Of a stretch of DNA of 64,000 nucleotides, positions 1 through 8,864 are shown piece after piece. The notes beneath the pieces are model-generated. The model saw only the letters and a program-made list of their open reading frames with translations, was not told the DNA's origin and did not search any database. Position 1 is the stretch's first letter; each line of letters starts with the position of its first letter. The DNA lies in contig JAJYIU010000013.1 in NCBI GenBank assembly GCA_021789895.1, positions 1 to 64,000 on the forward strand, given 5' to 3'. This DNA is from Acidobacteriota bacterium (GTDB lineage Bacteria > Acidobacteriota > Terriglobia > Terriglobales > SCQP01). The translations under genes and the position numbers were made by a program.

Positions 1-178
1 GAAGCGAGCAGAGCGAGGCGGGAGGCGCGAGGCAACCGCAGTGTACATGGACGTACATGAGGATTGCCGAGCGACGAACCAACGAAGCTATGCGACGCTT
101 ATCGCTTCGCCCAGCATGGTGAGTGACTGCGGATTGCAGTCCTGCAATTTCTGCTCATCATGCCCGGCGCTTGAATGA
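1..178. other. 5' edge non-coding stretch with small dyad
   Basis: No credible gene is visible before the first coding region. A short dyad, TGTAC-N6-GTACA, lies at 42-57. It could belong to an interspersed repeat or to the 3' region of a gene outside the window, but no second full copy was noticed here. Confidence 0.3.
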
Positions 179-1324
179 ATGAGCTATGATGGCCCGATGA
201 GCGCGCAGCGAGTGCGGAAAAAACGCAAATTCAGGCTCTCGTGGCTGGCGCTGCTGGCGCTGGGTTGGTTCGGCGTGGCGGCGGCGCAAAAGACCCATCC
301 TCGCCCCACAGCCGGCCATGCGCGCAGACGCCCGCCCGCGGCAGCCCGCAGCCCGCGCGCGGTCGGCATCCGGCTGGTGCGCAACCTGCTGGCGCGCAAG
401 CGTTTCGCGCTCGATCACGGCTTTTCTTATATGGAAAGCTGCGCCGGCTACGCCGCGGCGCGCTTTGCGGCCTCCATCGGAGACCGGCGGCTGCTTGCGG
501 CCGTGGAACGTCGCTATGCCGTGCTCCTCACGCCGGCAGGTCGAAAATACCAGCCGGCGCCGCGGCAGGTGGACCAGAGCGTGTTTGGCATTCTCCCGCT
601 CGAACTCTTTCAGCTCGGCGGAGGCCGGGCTTATCGCGCCCTGGGTCTGCGCTATGCGAACGCGCAGTGGAACCATCCGCTGGCCGGCGGGCTCAGCCCG
701 GAAACCAAAGGTTATCTCGACGGCGCCTACAAACTCAGCGCGGTGCAGGCGCATGCCTGGCAGGTGACGCATCGCGCTCGCTATGCGCGCCGCTCCTTGC
801 GCGAGCTGCTCTATTACATTCATCAATTTCAGCGGCCGGACGGCTTGTTCTGGCATGGCGAGAAAGCGCACGTGGTCTGGGGGCGCGGTGACGGATGGAT
901 GGCGTCGGCGCTGGTGGAAGCCCTCTCGGTGCTGCCGCCGGGAACGCCTGGTTACCATCAGGCGCTCGCTAGTTATCGCAAGCTGATGACCGCGCTGGCG
1001 CGCACCCAGGCGCCCGACGGCATGTGGCGGCAGGTGGTGGACGATCCCCGGGCCTGGGAAGAATCTTCGTGCACCGGAATGTTCACCTATGCCCTGGCGA
1101 GCGGGCTGCGCCATGGCTGGATACGCGGCGCACGCTACGAACGGGCCGCGCATCGCGGCTGGCGCGCGCTTTGCCGCGATCTGGACGCCAGGGCCAACGT
1201 GCGCGGCGTCTGCATCCTGACCGAACACGCTGGCAATATCGCTTACTATCTCAGCCGCCCGCGCCAGGACGGCAACCTGCATGGACAGTTCAGCATGCTG
1301 TGGGCGGCAAGAGTTTTGTATTGA
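179..1324 (+). CDS. GH88/GH105-type glycoside hydrolase, secreted
   Basis: Probable unsaturated-uronyl or rhamnogalacturonyl hydrolase of the GH105/GH88 alpha/alpha-barrel group, acting outside the cytoplasm on pectin-like oligosaccharides. The sequence shows a basic N-terminus and a hydrophobic segment ending in AAAQ (about residues 19-37), which fits a signal peptide. Family-like motifs follow: GYLDG near residue 178, WGRGDGW near 234, DGMWRQ near 290, then an ESSCTGMFTYALA block. At 381 residues the length is normal. A second ATG at 197 gives a cleaner signal peptide and may be the true start. The gene stands alone and runs towards the minus-strand FkbM gene. The substrate cannot be told from sequence; the family call is fairly safe, the exact activity is not. 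Confidence 0.75.
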   Translation: MSYDGPMSAQRVRKKRKFRLSWLALLALGWFGVAAAQKTHPRPTAGHARRRPPAAARSPRAVGIRLVRNLLARKRFALDHGFSYMESCAGYAAARFAASIGDRRLLAAVERRYAVLLTPAGRKYQPAPRQVDQSVFGILPLELFQLGGGRAYRALGLRYANAQWNHPLAGGLSPETKGYLDGAYKLSAVQAHAWQVTHRARYARRSLRELLYYIHQFQRPDGLFWHGEKAHVVWGRGDGWMASALVEALSVLPPGTPGYHQALASYRKLMTALARTQAPDGMWRQVVDDPRAWEESSCTGMFTYALASGLRHGWIRGARYERAAHRGWRALCRDLDARANVRGVCILTEHAGNIAYYLSRPRQDGNLHGQFSMLWAARVLY

Positions 1325-1327
1325 TTT

Positions 1328-1361
1328 AAAAAAATGGGACTGCGCGGTCGGGCGCAGCCCC
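1328..1361 (-). terminator. Rho-independent terminator after the FkbM gene
   Basis: On the minus strand a GC-rich stem of about 10 bp with one mismatch and a 6-nt loop is followed by seven T residues. It lies about 60 nt beyond the FkbM stop codon. The plus-strand GH105 gene ends just outside it, so it may act on both sides. Confidence 0.7.
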
Positions 1362-1422
1362 GGTGATTCGAATAATGATTAAGTAGCGCGCCGGCGATGG
1401 CTCTGCAAGTGGAGAAAGCGCT

Positions 1423-2247
1423 TCAGGGTGGGGTTGAGGCATGTAAATGTCCATGCAGAATTCGGCCGGCATCGCCCAAAGTAATCTCGGCCCGGGTCTC
1501 GATATGCCGGCAGCGATAGCCGAGCCAATGAAGCATGGATAGCACCCGGCGGGCGTTCGCCAGCTTGGCTTCGACCCCGATGCCGTGCATTTCCACAACC
1601 AGTTGCGGATGGTATCGCCGCAGGGTTTCGCGCGCGCCGGCCAGGACCTCGGCTTCCATGCCTTCCACATCAATCTTGATCCAGTCCGGCGGCGGCAGAG
1701 AGCGGCGCTGCCGGGCGCCATCCAGCGTTTCCACTTGCGCTTCGCCGGCGCGCAAATCCACTCCCGCCTGCGCCGGGCGGCAGCCGGTGACGGTGCCGCT
1801 GGCGGCGGCGGCGGAGCAGAAATAAAATTCGCGCCGCTCTTCCCGCTCGCCTAAGGCGATGGGCAGCGCCAGCACGTTTTCGAAGCGGTTCAGCCGAAGG
1901 TTGGCTTCGAGGCTGCGAAAGGTATCCGCCAGCGGCTCCCAGGCGACCACCTGGCCGGCGGGGCCGGCGGCGCGCGCGAAATACATGGCCAGCATGCCGT
2001 TGTGTGCGCCCACGTCATAGATGATCTTGCCGCGAAAATCTTGCGCGAGATAGAACTGCTCTTCCAGGCTGAGCGCCGGCGGATGCAGGCGCGGTAGGCC
2101 AAAGCATTCATAACTGCGCAGGCCGCGCGCCAGACCATAGCGAAGCTTGCCGGAATGTTTCCAGAATCGGCGCAGCCAATGGCGCAGCACCTGGTGGTTT
2201 CGGGCAATTTGCCCCTGGCCGAAGTATTGAATTCTGGACAAAATCAA
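1423..2247 (-). CDS. FkbM family methyltransferase
   Basis: SAM-dependent methyltransferase of the FkbM family, usually O-methylating sugars or polyketide-like groups on surface glycans. The SAM-binding motif IIYDVGAHNG lies near residues 75-84, an acidic WEP near 103-105, and the family-typical WIKIDVEGMEAEVL near 205. The length of 274 residues is usual. The start is TTG at 2247; a second in-frame TTG at 2241 is better spaced from the GGGG tract and is equally possible. Both starts directly follow the 3' arm of the upstream hairpin (2239-2288), so the ribosome site may be partly masked. The biological substrate is unknown. Confidence 0.8.
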   Translation of the reverse strand: MILSRIQYFGQGQIARNHQVLRHWLRRFWKHSGKLRYGLARGLRSYECFGLPRLHPPALSLEEQFYLAQDFRGKIIYDVGAHNGMLAMYFARAAGPAGQVVAWEPLADTFRSLEANLRLNRFENVLALPIALGEREERREFYFCSAAAASGTVTGCRPAQAGVDLRAGEAQVETLDGARQRRSLPPPDWIKIDVEGMEAEVLAGARETLRRYHPQLVVEMHGIGVEAKLANARRVLSMLHWLGYRCRHIETRAEITLGDAGRILHGHLHASTPP

Positions 2248-2288
2248 ATCCCCGCCGGCCTAAGTTGAATGCTGAGATGCCGGCGGGG
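2239..2288 (-). terminator. hairpin terminator between biotin carrier and FkbM genes
   Basis: Perfect 10-bp GC stem (2250-2259 with 2279-2288) and 19-nt loop, followed on the minus strand by a T-rich tract. It lies 35 nt beyond the biotin-carrier stop and immediately before the FkbM start. It could end the carboxylase transcript or limit read-through into the FkbM gene. Confidence 0.6.
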
Positions 2289-2322
2289 AAGGTTGCAGCT
2301 ATGCGCCTTTTGTCTTGAGGAG

Positions 2323-2817
2323 CTATTCGATTTCGGCGAGAAGGTCGCCGGCGGCAACGACGCTGCCAGGCTCGACGGCGACGGAGAGCAGGGTGCCCGC
2401 GCGCGGGCTGCGGATGGGGTTTTGCATTTTCATCGCTTCGATGGTCATAAGTTCGTCGCCGGCGGTGAGCGCGGCGCCGGGTTGAACCGGGACCCGCAGC
2501 ACGCGGCCGAACATCGGCGAAACCAGGCGAAGACGGCCGGTGGAATGGATATCGGCATGGGCGGCGCGGCGGCGCGGATCTTGAATCTCGGCCCGCCACT
2601 CGCGGCTGCCCGCGCGCAGTATCCATTCGCCGGCATTGCCAGGCCGGACGCGGAATGCGGCGGCGCCGTCTTCGGACAGAAACGACCAGCAACCGGCTTC
2701 GAGGGCCGCAATATCGAGCGCGAGCTCGCGGCCGTTCACGCACACCCGCCAGCCTGGATTGCGGCGTTCAAGCTCGATGGCATACTCGCAGCCATCCAGG
2801 CGCACGTGATAAAGCAT
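2323..2817 (-). CDS. biotin carboxyl carrier subunit of an acyl-CoA carboxylase
   Basis: Carries the biotin for an ATP-dependent carboxylase. The C-terminal 70 residues form a biotinyl domain with the diagnostic biotinylation motif EAMKM. The first ~85 residues resemble the linker (BT-like) region found between biotin carboxylase and carrier domains in propionyl- or methylcrotonyl-type carboxylases. The ATG at 2817 was chosen because it lies one base after the biotin carboxylase stop, giving a 164-residue protein. A longer 184-residue reading would overlap the upstream gene by 59 nt. The pair therefore looks like a fused alpha subunit split into two coupled genes. No carboxyltransferase is encoded nearby, so the acyl-CoA substrate is unknown. 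Confidence 0.8.
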   Translation of the reverse strand: MLYHVRLDGCEYAIELERRNPGWRVCVNGRELALDIAALEAGCWSFLSEDGAAAFRVRPGNAGEWILRAGSREWRAEIQDPRRRAAHADIHSTGRLRLVSPMFGRVLRVPVQPGAALTAGDELMTIEAMKMQNPIRSPRAGTLLSVAVEPGSVVAAGDLLAEIE

Positions 2818-2818
2818 G

Positions 2819-4333
2819 TCAGCACCCCGTCCAGAAACCGGCGCGGCGCCAGGGGCTGGGGCGGTTATCGGCTGCACCGCCGGTAGAATCCGGGTTGTCC
2901 TCAGCCGCGGCTTCGGCCGCAGCCAGCGCGGCGGCGACCGCGGCTAACTCCGCATTGGGCCATGCCGCCGCGTCGCCGGCGTCCGGGGCGGCGCCATGGC
3001 GGGCGATGTAGCCGGTATCGTAGCGGCCGGCGAGAAATTCCGGCTCGGCAAACAGGCGGCGAAAAAAGGCCAGGTTGTGTTTCGGGCCCTCGAGTTCGTA
3101 TTCAGCCAGGGCGCGGCGCATGCGCGCGCCCGCTTGGTCGCGATCCTCGCCCCAGGCGATCAGCTTCGCCAGCAGCGGATCATATTCCAGCGGCACCGTC
3201 CAGCCTTCATAAATTCCGGAATCTTCCCGCAGTCCGGGGCCGGAGGGAGCGCGGAGGCGGGTGATGCGGCCGGGCGAAGGAAAAAAATCGTTTTCCGGAT
3301 CTTCGGCATAGATGCGGCATTCGAAGGCATGCCCGCGGGACTGCCAATCGGATTGCCGCCAGGCCAGCGGCTCGCCTGCGGCAATGCGGATTTGGGCCTC
3401 GACCAGGTCGCGGCCGGATACCATTTCGGTGACCGGATGCTCCACCTGCAGCCGGGTATTCATCTCGAGAAAGTAAAAGCCGCCGCCGGCATCGAGCAGA
3501 AACTCGATCGTGCCGGCGCTGGTGTAGCCGGCGGCGGCGGCGATGGCGACCGCGGCGCGGCAGATGTTTTCGCGCAGTTCGGAATCGAGCTTGGGGGCGG
3601 GAGTTTCCTCGACGATTTTCTGATGCCGTCGCTGGAGGGAGCATTCCCGCTCGCCCAGGTGCAGGCAGTGGCCATGGTGATCGGCCAGGATTTGCACTTC
3701 GATGTGGCGCGGCGCAACCAGCGCTTTTTCTAGATAAATGCGGCCGTCGGCAAAAGCCGCCAGCGCCTCGCCCGAGACCTGGGCAAAAGCCGATTCCATC
3801 TCCGCTTCGGCGGCGATGCGGCGCATGCCCTTGCCGCCGCCTCCGCCGGCGGCCTTGAGCAAAACCGGGTAGCCGACCTGGCGGGCGCAAGCGCGGGCGG
3901 CGGAGGCGGAGGCGAGCGGTTCCAGCGCTCCCGGCAGCACCGGCGCGCCGGCCTGGGCGGCGGCCTGGCGGGCGGCAATCTTATCGCCCAGCCGTTCCAT
4001 GACTTCCGGCGAAGGCCCGATGAACACCAGGCCGGCATCGCGGCAGGCGCGGGCGAAGCCGGGATTTTCCGCCAGAAATCCGTAGCCGGGGTGAATCGCA
4101 TCGGCGCCGGATCGCCGCGCGGCGTCCAGAATGGCCGCCTGGTTGAGATAGCTCTCCGCGGCCGCAGCGGGGCCCAATCGCACCGCCTCATCGGCCATCA
4201 GTACATGGCGGGCGGCGCGGTCGGCGTCGGAATACACCATCACCGCGGGAATGCCCAGGTCGCGGCAGGCGCGCAACAGCCGCACCGCTATTTCGCCGCG
4301 GTTGGCAATCAGGATTTTGCGGAAGAGCGGCAT
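2819..4333 (-). CDS. biotin carboxylase subunit of acyl-CoA carboxylase
   Basis: ATP-grasp biotin carboxylase that carboxylates carrier-bound biotin with bicarbonate and ATP. The N-terminal KILIANRGEIAVRL motif, the glycine-rich ATP loop GGGGGKGMR near residue 165, and the signature EMNTRLQVEHPVTE near 290 are all present. It has 504 residues, slightly longer than AccC (about 450), because of an alanine-rich C-terminal tail. The next gene on the same strand is the biotin carrier, starting one base after this stop, so the two are translationally coupled. The carboxyltransferase must be elsewhere. AccC of fatty-acid synthesis is possible, but the BT-like carrier favours a propionyl/methylcrotonyl-type enzyme. 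Confidence 0.85.
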   Translation of the reverse strand: MPLFRKILIANRGEIAVRLLRACRDLGIPAVMVYSDADRAARHVLMADEAVRLGPAAAAESYLNQAAILDAARRSGADAIHPGYGFLAENPGFARACRDAGLVFIGPSPEVMERLGDKIAARQAAAQAGAPVLPGALEPLASASAARACARQVGYPVLLKAAGGGGGKGMRRIAAEAEMESAFAQVSGEALAAFADGRIYLEKALVAPRHIEVQILADHHGHCLHLGERECSLQRRHQKIVEETPAPKLDSELRENICRAAVAIAAAAGYTSAGTIEFLLDAGGGFYFLEMNTRLQVEHPVTEMVSGRDLVEAQIRIAAGEPLAWRQSDWQSRGHAFECRIYAEDPENDFFPSPGRITRLRAPSGPGLREDSGIYEGWTVPLEYDPLLAKLIAWGEDRDQAGARMRRALAEYELEGPKHNLAFFRRLFAEPEFLAGRYDTGYIARHGAAPDAGDAAAWPNAELAAVAAALAAAEAAAEDNPDSTGGAADNRPSPWRRAGFWTGC

Positions 4334-4408
4334 GGGAAAGCGCCATCGGCTGGTGAACCGGGCAAGCTTTGCGCTTCGCTCCAGGCCAAAAAAGCTTGGG
4401 CGGAGGCG

Positions 4409-4777
4409 TTAGCCGGCAGTGGCGGCGGGAGCGTGGCGATCCAGCCAGCCGAGTTCGCCGGCCAGGCCCATGATTTCCTCCACGCCGATGTCGTTCCAAT
4501 GGCTGCGGTCGGCGCCGGCGCCGGATTCGATCTGCCGCTTCAAATACAAGCCGGCGAGATCCACTGCCATGCGATCGGCCAGGGGATAGCCGGTGCGGCG
4601 GCGGAACTCAAGCCAGGCCAGGTGAGGCAAGCCCAGCCAGATGCCGCGGCCGTTGACCAGGTATTTGATATCCACCGTGTCGCTGTGGCGGGTGGCGATG
4701 CCGACGATGATGGCCTGATACACGCAATGGTATGAGCGCTGATCGAGCGGGTCCTGGGCGGTGAAGTCTTCGTACAT
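4409..4777 (-). CDS. hypothetical protein, 122 residues
   Basis: I do not recognise a family. The protein starts MYEDFTAQDP and is soluble, with no signal peptide or membrane segment, and it is rich in aromatic and acidic residues. The ATG at 4777 was chosen because a purine-rich GGCAGAG lies about 10 nt upstream; a further 26 residues upstream remain open but are low-complexity. It is followed after 75 nt by the biotin carboxylase on the same strand, so the three genes may be co-transcribed. Codon use matches the neighbours and nothing suggests transfer. Confidence 0.55.
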   Translation of the reverse strand: MYEDFTAQDPLDQRSYHCVYQAIIVGIATRHSDTVDIKYLVNGRGIWLGLPHLAWLEFRRRTGYPLADRMAVDLAGLYLKRQIESGAGADRSHWNDIGVEEIMGLAGELGWLDRHAPAATAG

Positions 4778-4890
4778 AGAACTGGAACTCTGCCGCCGGC
4801 GGGCGCCGGCAAACTGCTCGCCGCGCCCGCCGGACAGCCGGGAACTTAATAGCATAACGCAGCTTATAAAATAAGCAGAGGGGGCGAGGC

Positions 4891-5889
4891 ATGAGCCGGA
4901 AGCTGGTGATCGGCGCGATTGCCGTCCTTGCAGCCGCGGTGGCCGTGGCCGTGATCTACCGGCGGCTGCGCCGGCCGCAGTCGCCGCGCGGGCGGACCTT
5001 GGTCTTCCAGGGAGCCGTGCTGCGCAGCGCCGCCAGCGTAGATAAGCAGGCGCCGATCGCCGGCGTGATCGTATTTGCCCGCAGCGGCGCTTCCGCGGCG
5101 CAGACCCGCACCGGCGCGACCGGCTATTTCCAACTGCGGCTGCCGCGCGTGCTGCCGCAGCATCCGCCCATCGTGCTTCGTTTCCGCCGCCCCGGCTACC
5201 GCCCGCTCGATCTGCAGGGCACGAACGGAAAGCGTTTATTTATCGCCCGGTTGATTTCCACGCGCCCGCCGCCGGCCACGACGGCCGTTGCCGGCCGCAG
5301 CCTCCCCGTCCTGGATATACGCGTTCGCTACACCGTCATGAGCACCTCGTCCGTAAATGTCGGCAGCCTGGTAAAAACCTTCCGGATTCAGAACGCCGGC
5401 AATGTGCCCTGCCGGCAGAATCCCTGTTCGCCCGATGGGCGCTGGCAAGCGGCCGGGCGCTCGCTGACTCTGGATGCCGGCGAAGGCAATGTCTTCCGCA
5501 ACGCGCGCGCTTCCTGCATGGCCGGACCATGCCCATTCACCCAAATTGCGCCGCCTCATTTTCGCCGGCACGGGCGCTTTCTGGATATTCGCGCGCGCGA
5601 CTGGTCCGACACGGCGACATTTTTTATCGAAGCCGAGGTCTTTCATCCCGCCAACAGCACCGAGGTGCGCACCTCGTATCCGGTCATCTTCGGGCGGGAT
5701 TTGAATTTCACCGTGCCGGCCAGCGCCGAAGGCGTCAGCCTGGAGGCGAATGTGGCCGGCACGGCAATCGTTTTTCCCTTGGGACCGGAGCCGAATCCGG
5801 TGCTTCCCTGGGCCAGTTGCACCAGCCGGGTGACGCGGCGCCACTACTCCGAATACCGCTGCTCGCTGCAACCCGGCTATCGTTTTTGA
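4891..5889 (+). CDS. membrane-anchored protein with carboxypeptidase-regulatory-like domain
   Basis: A 332-residue protein of unknown function. Residues 7-24 form one hydrophobic anchor, followed by an Arg-rich stop-transfer patch, so the bulk lies outside the cytoplasmic membrane. Residues about 38-115 resemble a carboxypeptidase-regulatory-like beta fold (PIAGVIVFARSG ... TGYFQLRLPR). The C-terminal two thirds are beta-rich and contain six cysteines in two clusters that could form disulfides. A strong ribosome site (GAGGGGGCGAG) precedes the ATG. It is divergent from the minus-strand carboxylase group and reads towards the GH144-like gene, so the two may be one transcription unit. Confidence 0.6.
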   Translation: MSRKLVIGAIAVLAAAVAVAVIYRRLRRPQSPRGRTLVFQGAVLRSAASVDKQAPIAGVIVFARSGASAAQTRTGATGYFQLRLPRVLPQHPPIVLRFRRPGYRPLDLQGTNGKRLFIARLISTRPPPATTAVAGRSLPVLDIRVRYTVMSTSSVNVGSLVKTFRIQNAGNVPCRQNPCSPDGRWQAAGRSLTLDAGEGNVFRNARASCMAGPCPFTQIAPPHFRRHGRFLDIRARDWSDTATFFIEAEVFHPANSTEVRTSYPVIFGRDLNFTVPASAEGVSLEANVAGTAIVFPLGPEPNPVLPWASCTSRVTRRHYSEYRCSLQPGYRF

Positions 5890-5947
5890 GGCCCCGGCCG
5901 CAACCCGTTGCAGCCGCGCGCGCCAGTATCTTGGCTAAGATGGGCTT

Positions 5948-7354
5948 ATGGGAGCTGCCCTGCCCTCGCGGCGCGCGCTGTTGCGGCAATTGGCGGGCGC
6001 ATGCGCGGGCCTGCCCTGCTTCGCCGGACAAGCCTTGCCGGCAGCGCCGGAAATCGCCCGGCGGCTGGCTTCCCGCCCGATCGGGCAAGCCGGGCATCCG
6101 GCCCCCGTTGCGCCGCTTACACCGGCAGTCGAGCAGTTCCTGGACGAACTCGAGCGGGCTAACTTTAATTTTTTCTGGGAACAATCCAACCCGGTCTCGG
6201 GGCTGGTCAAAGACCGCTGCAACGTGCGCGCGGCCCACGACCAGACCACCGTGGCCAGCATCGCCGCCACCGGCTTCGGCCTGACCGCAATCTGCATTGG
6301 CCATCATCGCGGTTACATCAACCTCGCCCAGGCCCGCCGCCAGGTGCTGCTGACGCTGCGTTTTTTGTGGGAAAAGCTGGCCAATCACCGCGGCTTCTTC
6401 TTTCATTTCGCCGACTGGACCACGGGCGAGCGGCTGTGGGATTCGGAAGTCTCCTCGATTGACACCACCATCCTGTTTTGCGGCGTGCTCACCTGCCGCG
6501 AATACTTCCGCGACGCGGAAATTCGCCGCCTCGCCTTCGCCATCGTCAACCGCGCCGAGTGGATGTGGCTGGCCGAAGACACGCCCCTGCTGTCGCACGG
6601 CTGGATGCCGGAAATCGGGTTTTTGCCCTCCCGCTGGAACGATTACAGCGAGCTGATGATGATGTACCTGCTGGGCATGGGAGCCCACACGCGCCCCCTG
6701 CCCGCCAGTACCTGGACCTCGTGGAAGCGCATCATCTTCGAGTACGACGGGCTGCGCTATATCGGCTCCTACGCCCCGCTCTTCGTGCATCAGTACTCGC
6801 AGGCCTGGTTCGATTTTCGCGGCGTGCACGACCGTTATGCGGATTATTTTCTTAACTCCGCCCTGGCCACCGAGGCCCACCGCGACTTTTGCCTGGCGCT
6901 GGCCCCCCAGTTTCCCGATTACAGCAGCAACTTGTGGGGCATTACCGCCTCGGATTCGGCTTCCGGCGATTACGTGGTCTGGGGCGGGCCGCCGCAGATC
7001 GGCCCGATTGACGGCACCGTGGTGCCCAGCGCGGCTGGAGGCTCGCTGGCGTTTTTACCCGGCCCCACCCTGGCGGTGCTGCAACACATCCGCCGGCAAT
7101 TTGCGCAGCCGGCGTGGAGCCGCTATGGTTTCGTAAACGCCTTCAATCCGCTGTCGAAGTGGTTTGACCCGTTCGTCATCGGAATTGATACCGGCATCAC
7201 GCTGCTGATGGCCGAAAACCTGCGCAGCGGGCTGGTGTGGCGGGTGTTTATGCGCAATCCCGAAGCGCGGCGCGGAATGACGCGCGCCGGCTTTCAGCGC
7301 TACACTCCGCCGCCGGTGAACTCGGTCAAAAGCGCGTTGGTGGCGGATCTGTAA
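5948..7354 (+). CDS. glycoamylase-domain (GH144-like) secreted enzyme
   Basis: Matches the putative glycoamylase domain family, whose characterised members include GH144 endo-beta-1,2-glucanases. The recognisable opening LDELERANFNFFWEQ starts near residue 62, then DRCN, VSSIDTT and the SRWNDYSELMMMYLLG block follow. The N-terminus has a Tat-like pattern (SRRALLRQLAG) and a hydrophobic core ending near AGQALPA, so export as a folded protein is likely. The length of 468 residues is normal. The gene runs towards gatA and ends 40 nt from its stop. Substrate specificity (beta-1,2-glucan or another glucan) is inferred only from the family. Confidence 0.75.
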   Translation: MGAALPSRRALLRQLAGACAGLPCFAGQALPAAPEIARRLASRPIGQAGHPAPVAPLTPAVEQFLDELERANFNFFWEQSNPVSGLVKDRCNVRAAHDQTTVASIAATGFGLTAICIGHHRGYINLAQARRQVLLTLRFLWEKLANHRGFFFHFADWTTGERLWDSEVSSIDTTILFCGVLTCREYFRDAEIRRLAFAIVNRAEWMWLAEDTPLLSHGWMPEIGFLPSRWNDYSELMMMYLLGMGAHTRPLPASTWTSWKRIIFEYDGLRYIGSYAPLFVHQYSQAWFDFRGVHDRYADYFLNSALATEAHRDFCLALAPQFPDYSSNLWGITASDSASGDYVVWGGPPQIGPIDGTVVPSAAGGSLAFLPGPTLAVLQHIRRQFAQPAWSRYGFVNAFNPLSKWFDPFVIGIDTGITLLMAENLRSGLVWRVFMRNPEARRGMTRAGFQRYTPPPVNSVKSALVADL

Positions 7355-7394
7355 TTGAGCCGCCGGGCCGATGCGGGAGCGGTGAAGCCGCGGG

Positions 7395-8864
7395 CTAGGC
7401 CGCGGACGATTCCAGCGCCTGGCCGAGGCGCAGCAGCAGCGATTCCTGGAAGTGGCGGCCAACGAGTTGCAGCCCGACCGGCAAGCCGCCGGCTTGGCCG
7501 CAGGGCAGCGAGATGCCCGGCAATCCGGCCAGCGAAGCGGGGACGGTGTAGATGTCGGCGAGGTACATGGCCAGCGGGTCGCCGGTTTTTTCACCCAGGC
7601 GAAAAGCCGGCGTTGGGGTGGTGGGCAGCGCGAGCGCGTCGCAGCCGGCCAGCGCGGCGGCAAAATCCTGCGCCAGCAGGGTGCGCGCCTGCTGCGCCTT
7701 GCGGTAATAGGCATCGTAGTAGCCGGCGCTGAGCACGTACGTGCCGAGCAGGATGCGGCGCTTGACTTCGGGGCCGAAGCCGCGGTCGCGGGTGCGGCGG
7801 TACATTTCACTCAAGCTGCCCGCGTCGGGGGCGCGATAGCCATAGCGTACGCCGTCATAGCGCGCCAGGTTAGAACTGGCTTCGGCGGTGGCGAGGATGT
7901 AGTAGATGGCGATGGCGGCATCGAGGCGCGGCAGCGAAACCTCGATGAACCGGCAGCCAAGCGTTTCCAGGCGCGCGATCGCCTGGCGCACGGCAGTTTC
8001 GACGCCGCTATCGAGGCCTGCGCGCCAGCTTTCTTTCACCACGCCCAGGCGGATGCCGGCCAGCGGCTTGGAGCCGGCCGATGATGCCCGCCACGCGGCC
8101 AACTCGGCGGCATAATCCGGCACCGGGAGGGACGAGGTGGTGGCATCGCGCAGATCGCGGCCGGCAATGACGTGCAGAACGGCGGCGGCATCGGCGACGC
8201 TGCGCGCCAGCGGGCCGATGCGGTCGAGGGAAGAGCCGAAGGCGGTCAGGCCGAAGCGGGATACGCGGCCGTAGGTGGGCATCACGCCGACCACGCCGCA
8301 GAACGCGGCGGGTTGGCGGATGCTGCCGCCGGTATCGGAACCGAGCGTCGCCAGGGCGGTACGCGCCGCGACGGCGGCGGCCGAGCCGCCGCTGGAGCCG
8401 CCGGGAACGCGTTCCGGGTCGCGCGGGTTGCGCACCGGCCCGAAGGCGGAATTTTCGTTGGATGATCCCATGGCGAACTCGTCGCAGTTGAGTTTGCCGA
8501 GAAAGATCGCCCCGGCGGCATCGAGCCGCTCAATCACGGTGGCATCGTAGGGGGCGATGTAGTTTTCGAGTATGCGCGAGCCGCAGGTGGCGCGCACGCC
8601 GCGTACCGAGATCACGTCCTTGATGCCAAGCGGTGCGCCGGCCAGCGGCGGTAATGGCGAGCCGGCGGTGGCCAGCCGGTCGAGGCGTTCGGCCTGCTGC
8701 AGCGCGCGCTCCCGGCTGAGCGTCAGGTAGGCATGGATGCCGGGGTCGCCGCGCTCAATCTCGGCGTAATAGGCTTCGGCCAGCTCCACGGCACGCAGCC
8801 GGCCCGCGGCCAGCGCGGCGCGAATTTCCGCGATCGAGAGTTGTAGCAGATCGTTCACCGGCAT
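7395..8864 (-). CDS. gatA: Asp/Glu-tRNA amidotransferase subunit A
   Basis: Catalytic amidase of the GatCAB complex, which converts Glu-tRNA(Gln) or Asp-tRNA(Asn) to the amidated forms in the cytoplasm. The amidase signature is intact: the catalytic Lys is in GIKDVIS, and the Ser/cis-Ser pair lies in PGGSSGGSAAA and GSDTGGSIRQPA. At 489 residues it is full length. The start codon overlaps the gatC stop (TGATG), so the two are translationally coupled. gatB is not in this window, which is common because gatB is often elsewhere. Confidence 0.95.
   Translation of the reverse strand: MPVNDLLQLSIAEIRAALAAGRLRAVELAEAYYAEIERGDPGIHAYLTLSRERALQQAERLDRLATAGSPLPPLAGAPLGIKDVISVRGVRATCGSRILENYIAPYDATVIERLDAAGAIFLGKLNCDEFAMGSSNENSAFGPVRNPRDPERVPGGSSGGSAAAVAARTALATLGSDTGGSIRQPAAFCGVVGVMPTYGRVSRFGLTAFGSSLDRIGPLARSVADAAAVLHVIAGRDLRDATTSSLPVPDYAAELAAWRASSAGSKPLAGIRLGVVKESWRAGLDSGVETAVRQAIARLETLGCRFIEVSLPRLDAAIAIYYILATAEASSNLARYDGVRYGYRAPDAGSLSEMYRRTRDRGFGPEVKRRILLGTYVLSAGYYDAYYRKAQQARTLLAQDFAAALAGCDALALPTTPTPAFRLGEKTGDPLAMYLADIYTVPASLAGLPGISLPCGQAGGLPVGLQLVGRHFQESLLLRLGQALESSAA

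Noticed and set aside
92-112. Shared 15-mer CGCTTATCGCTTC-type string at 92-112, 20420-20436 and 34664-34680
   Set aside because: Contexts differ (non-coding, actE start, gene end) and a few shared 15-mers are expected by chance in a window of this size.
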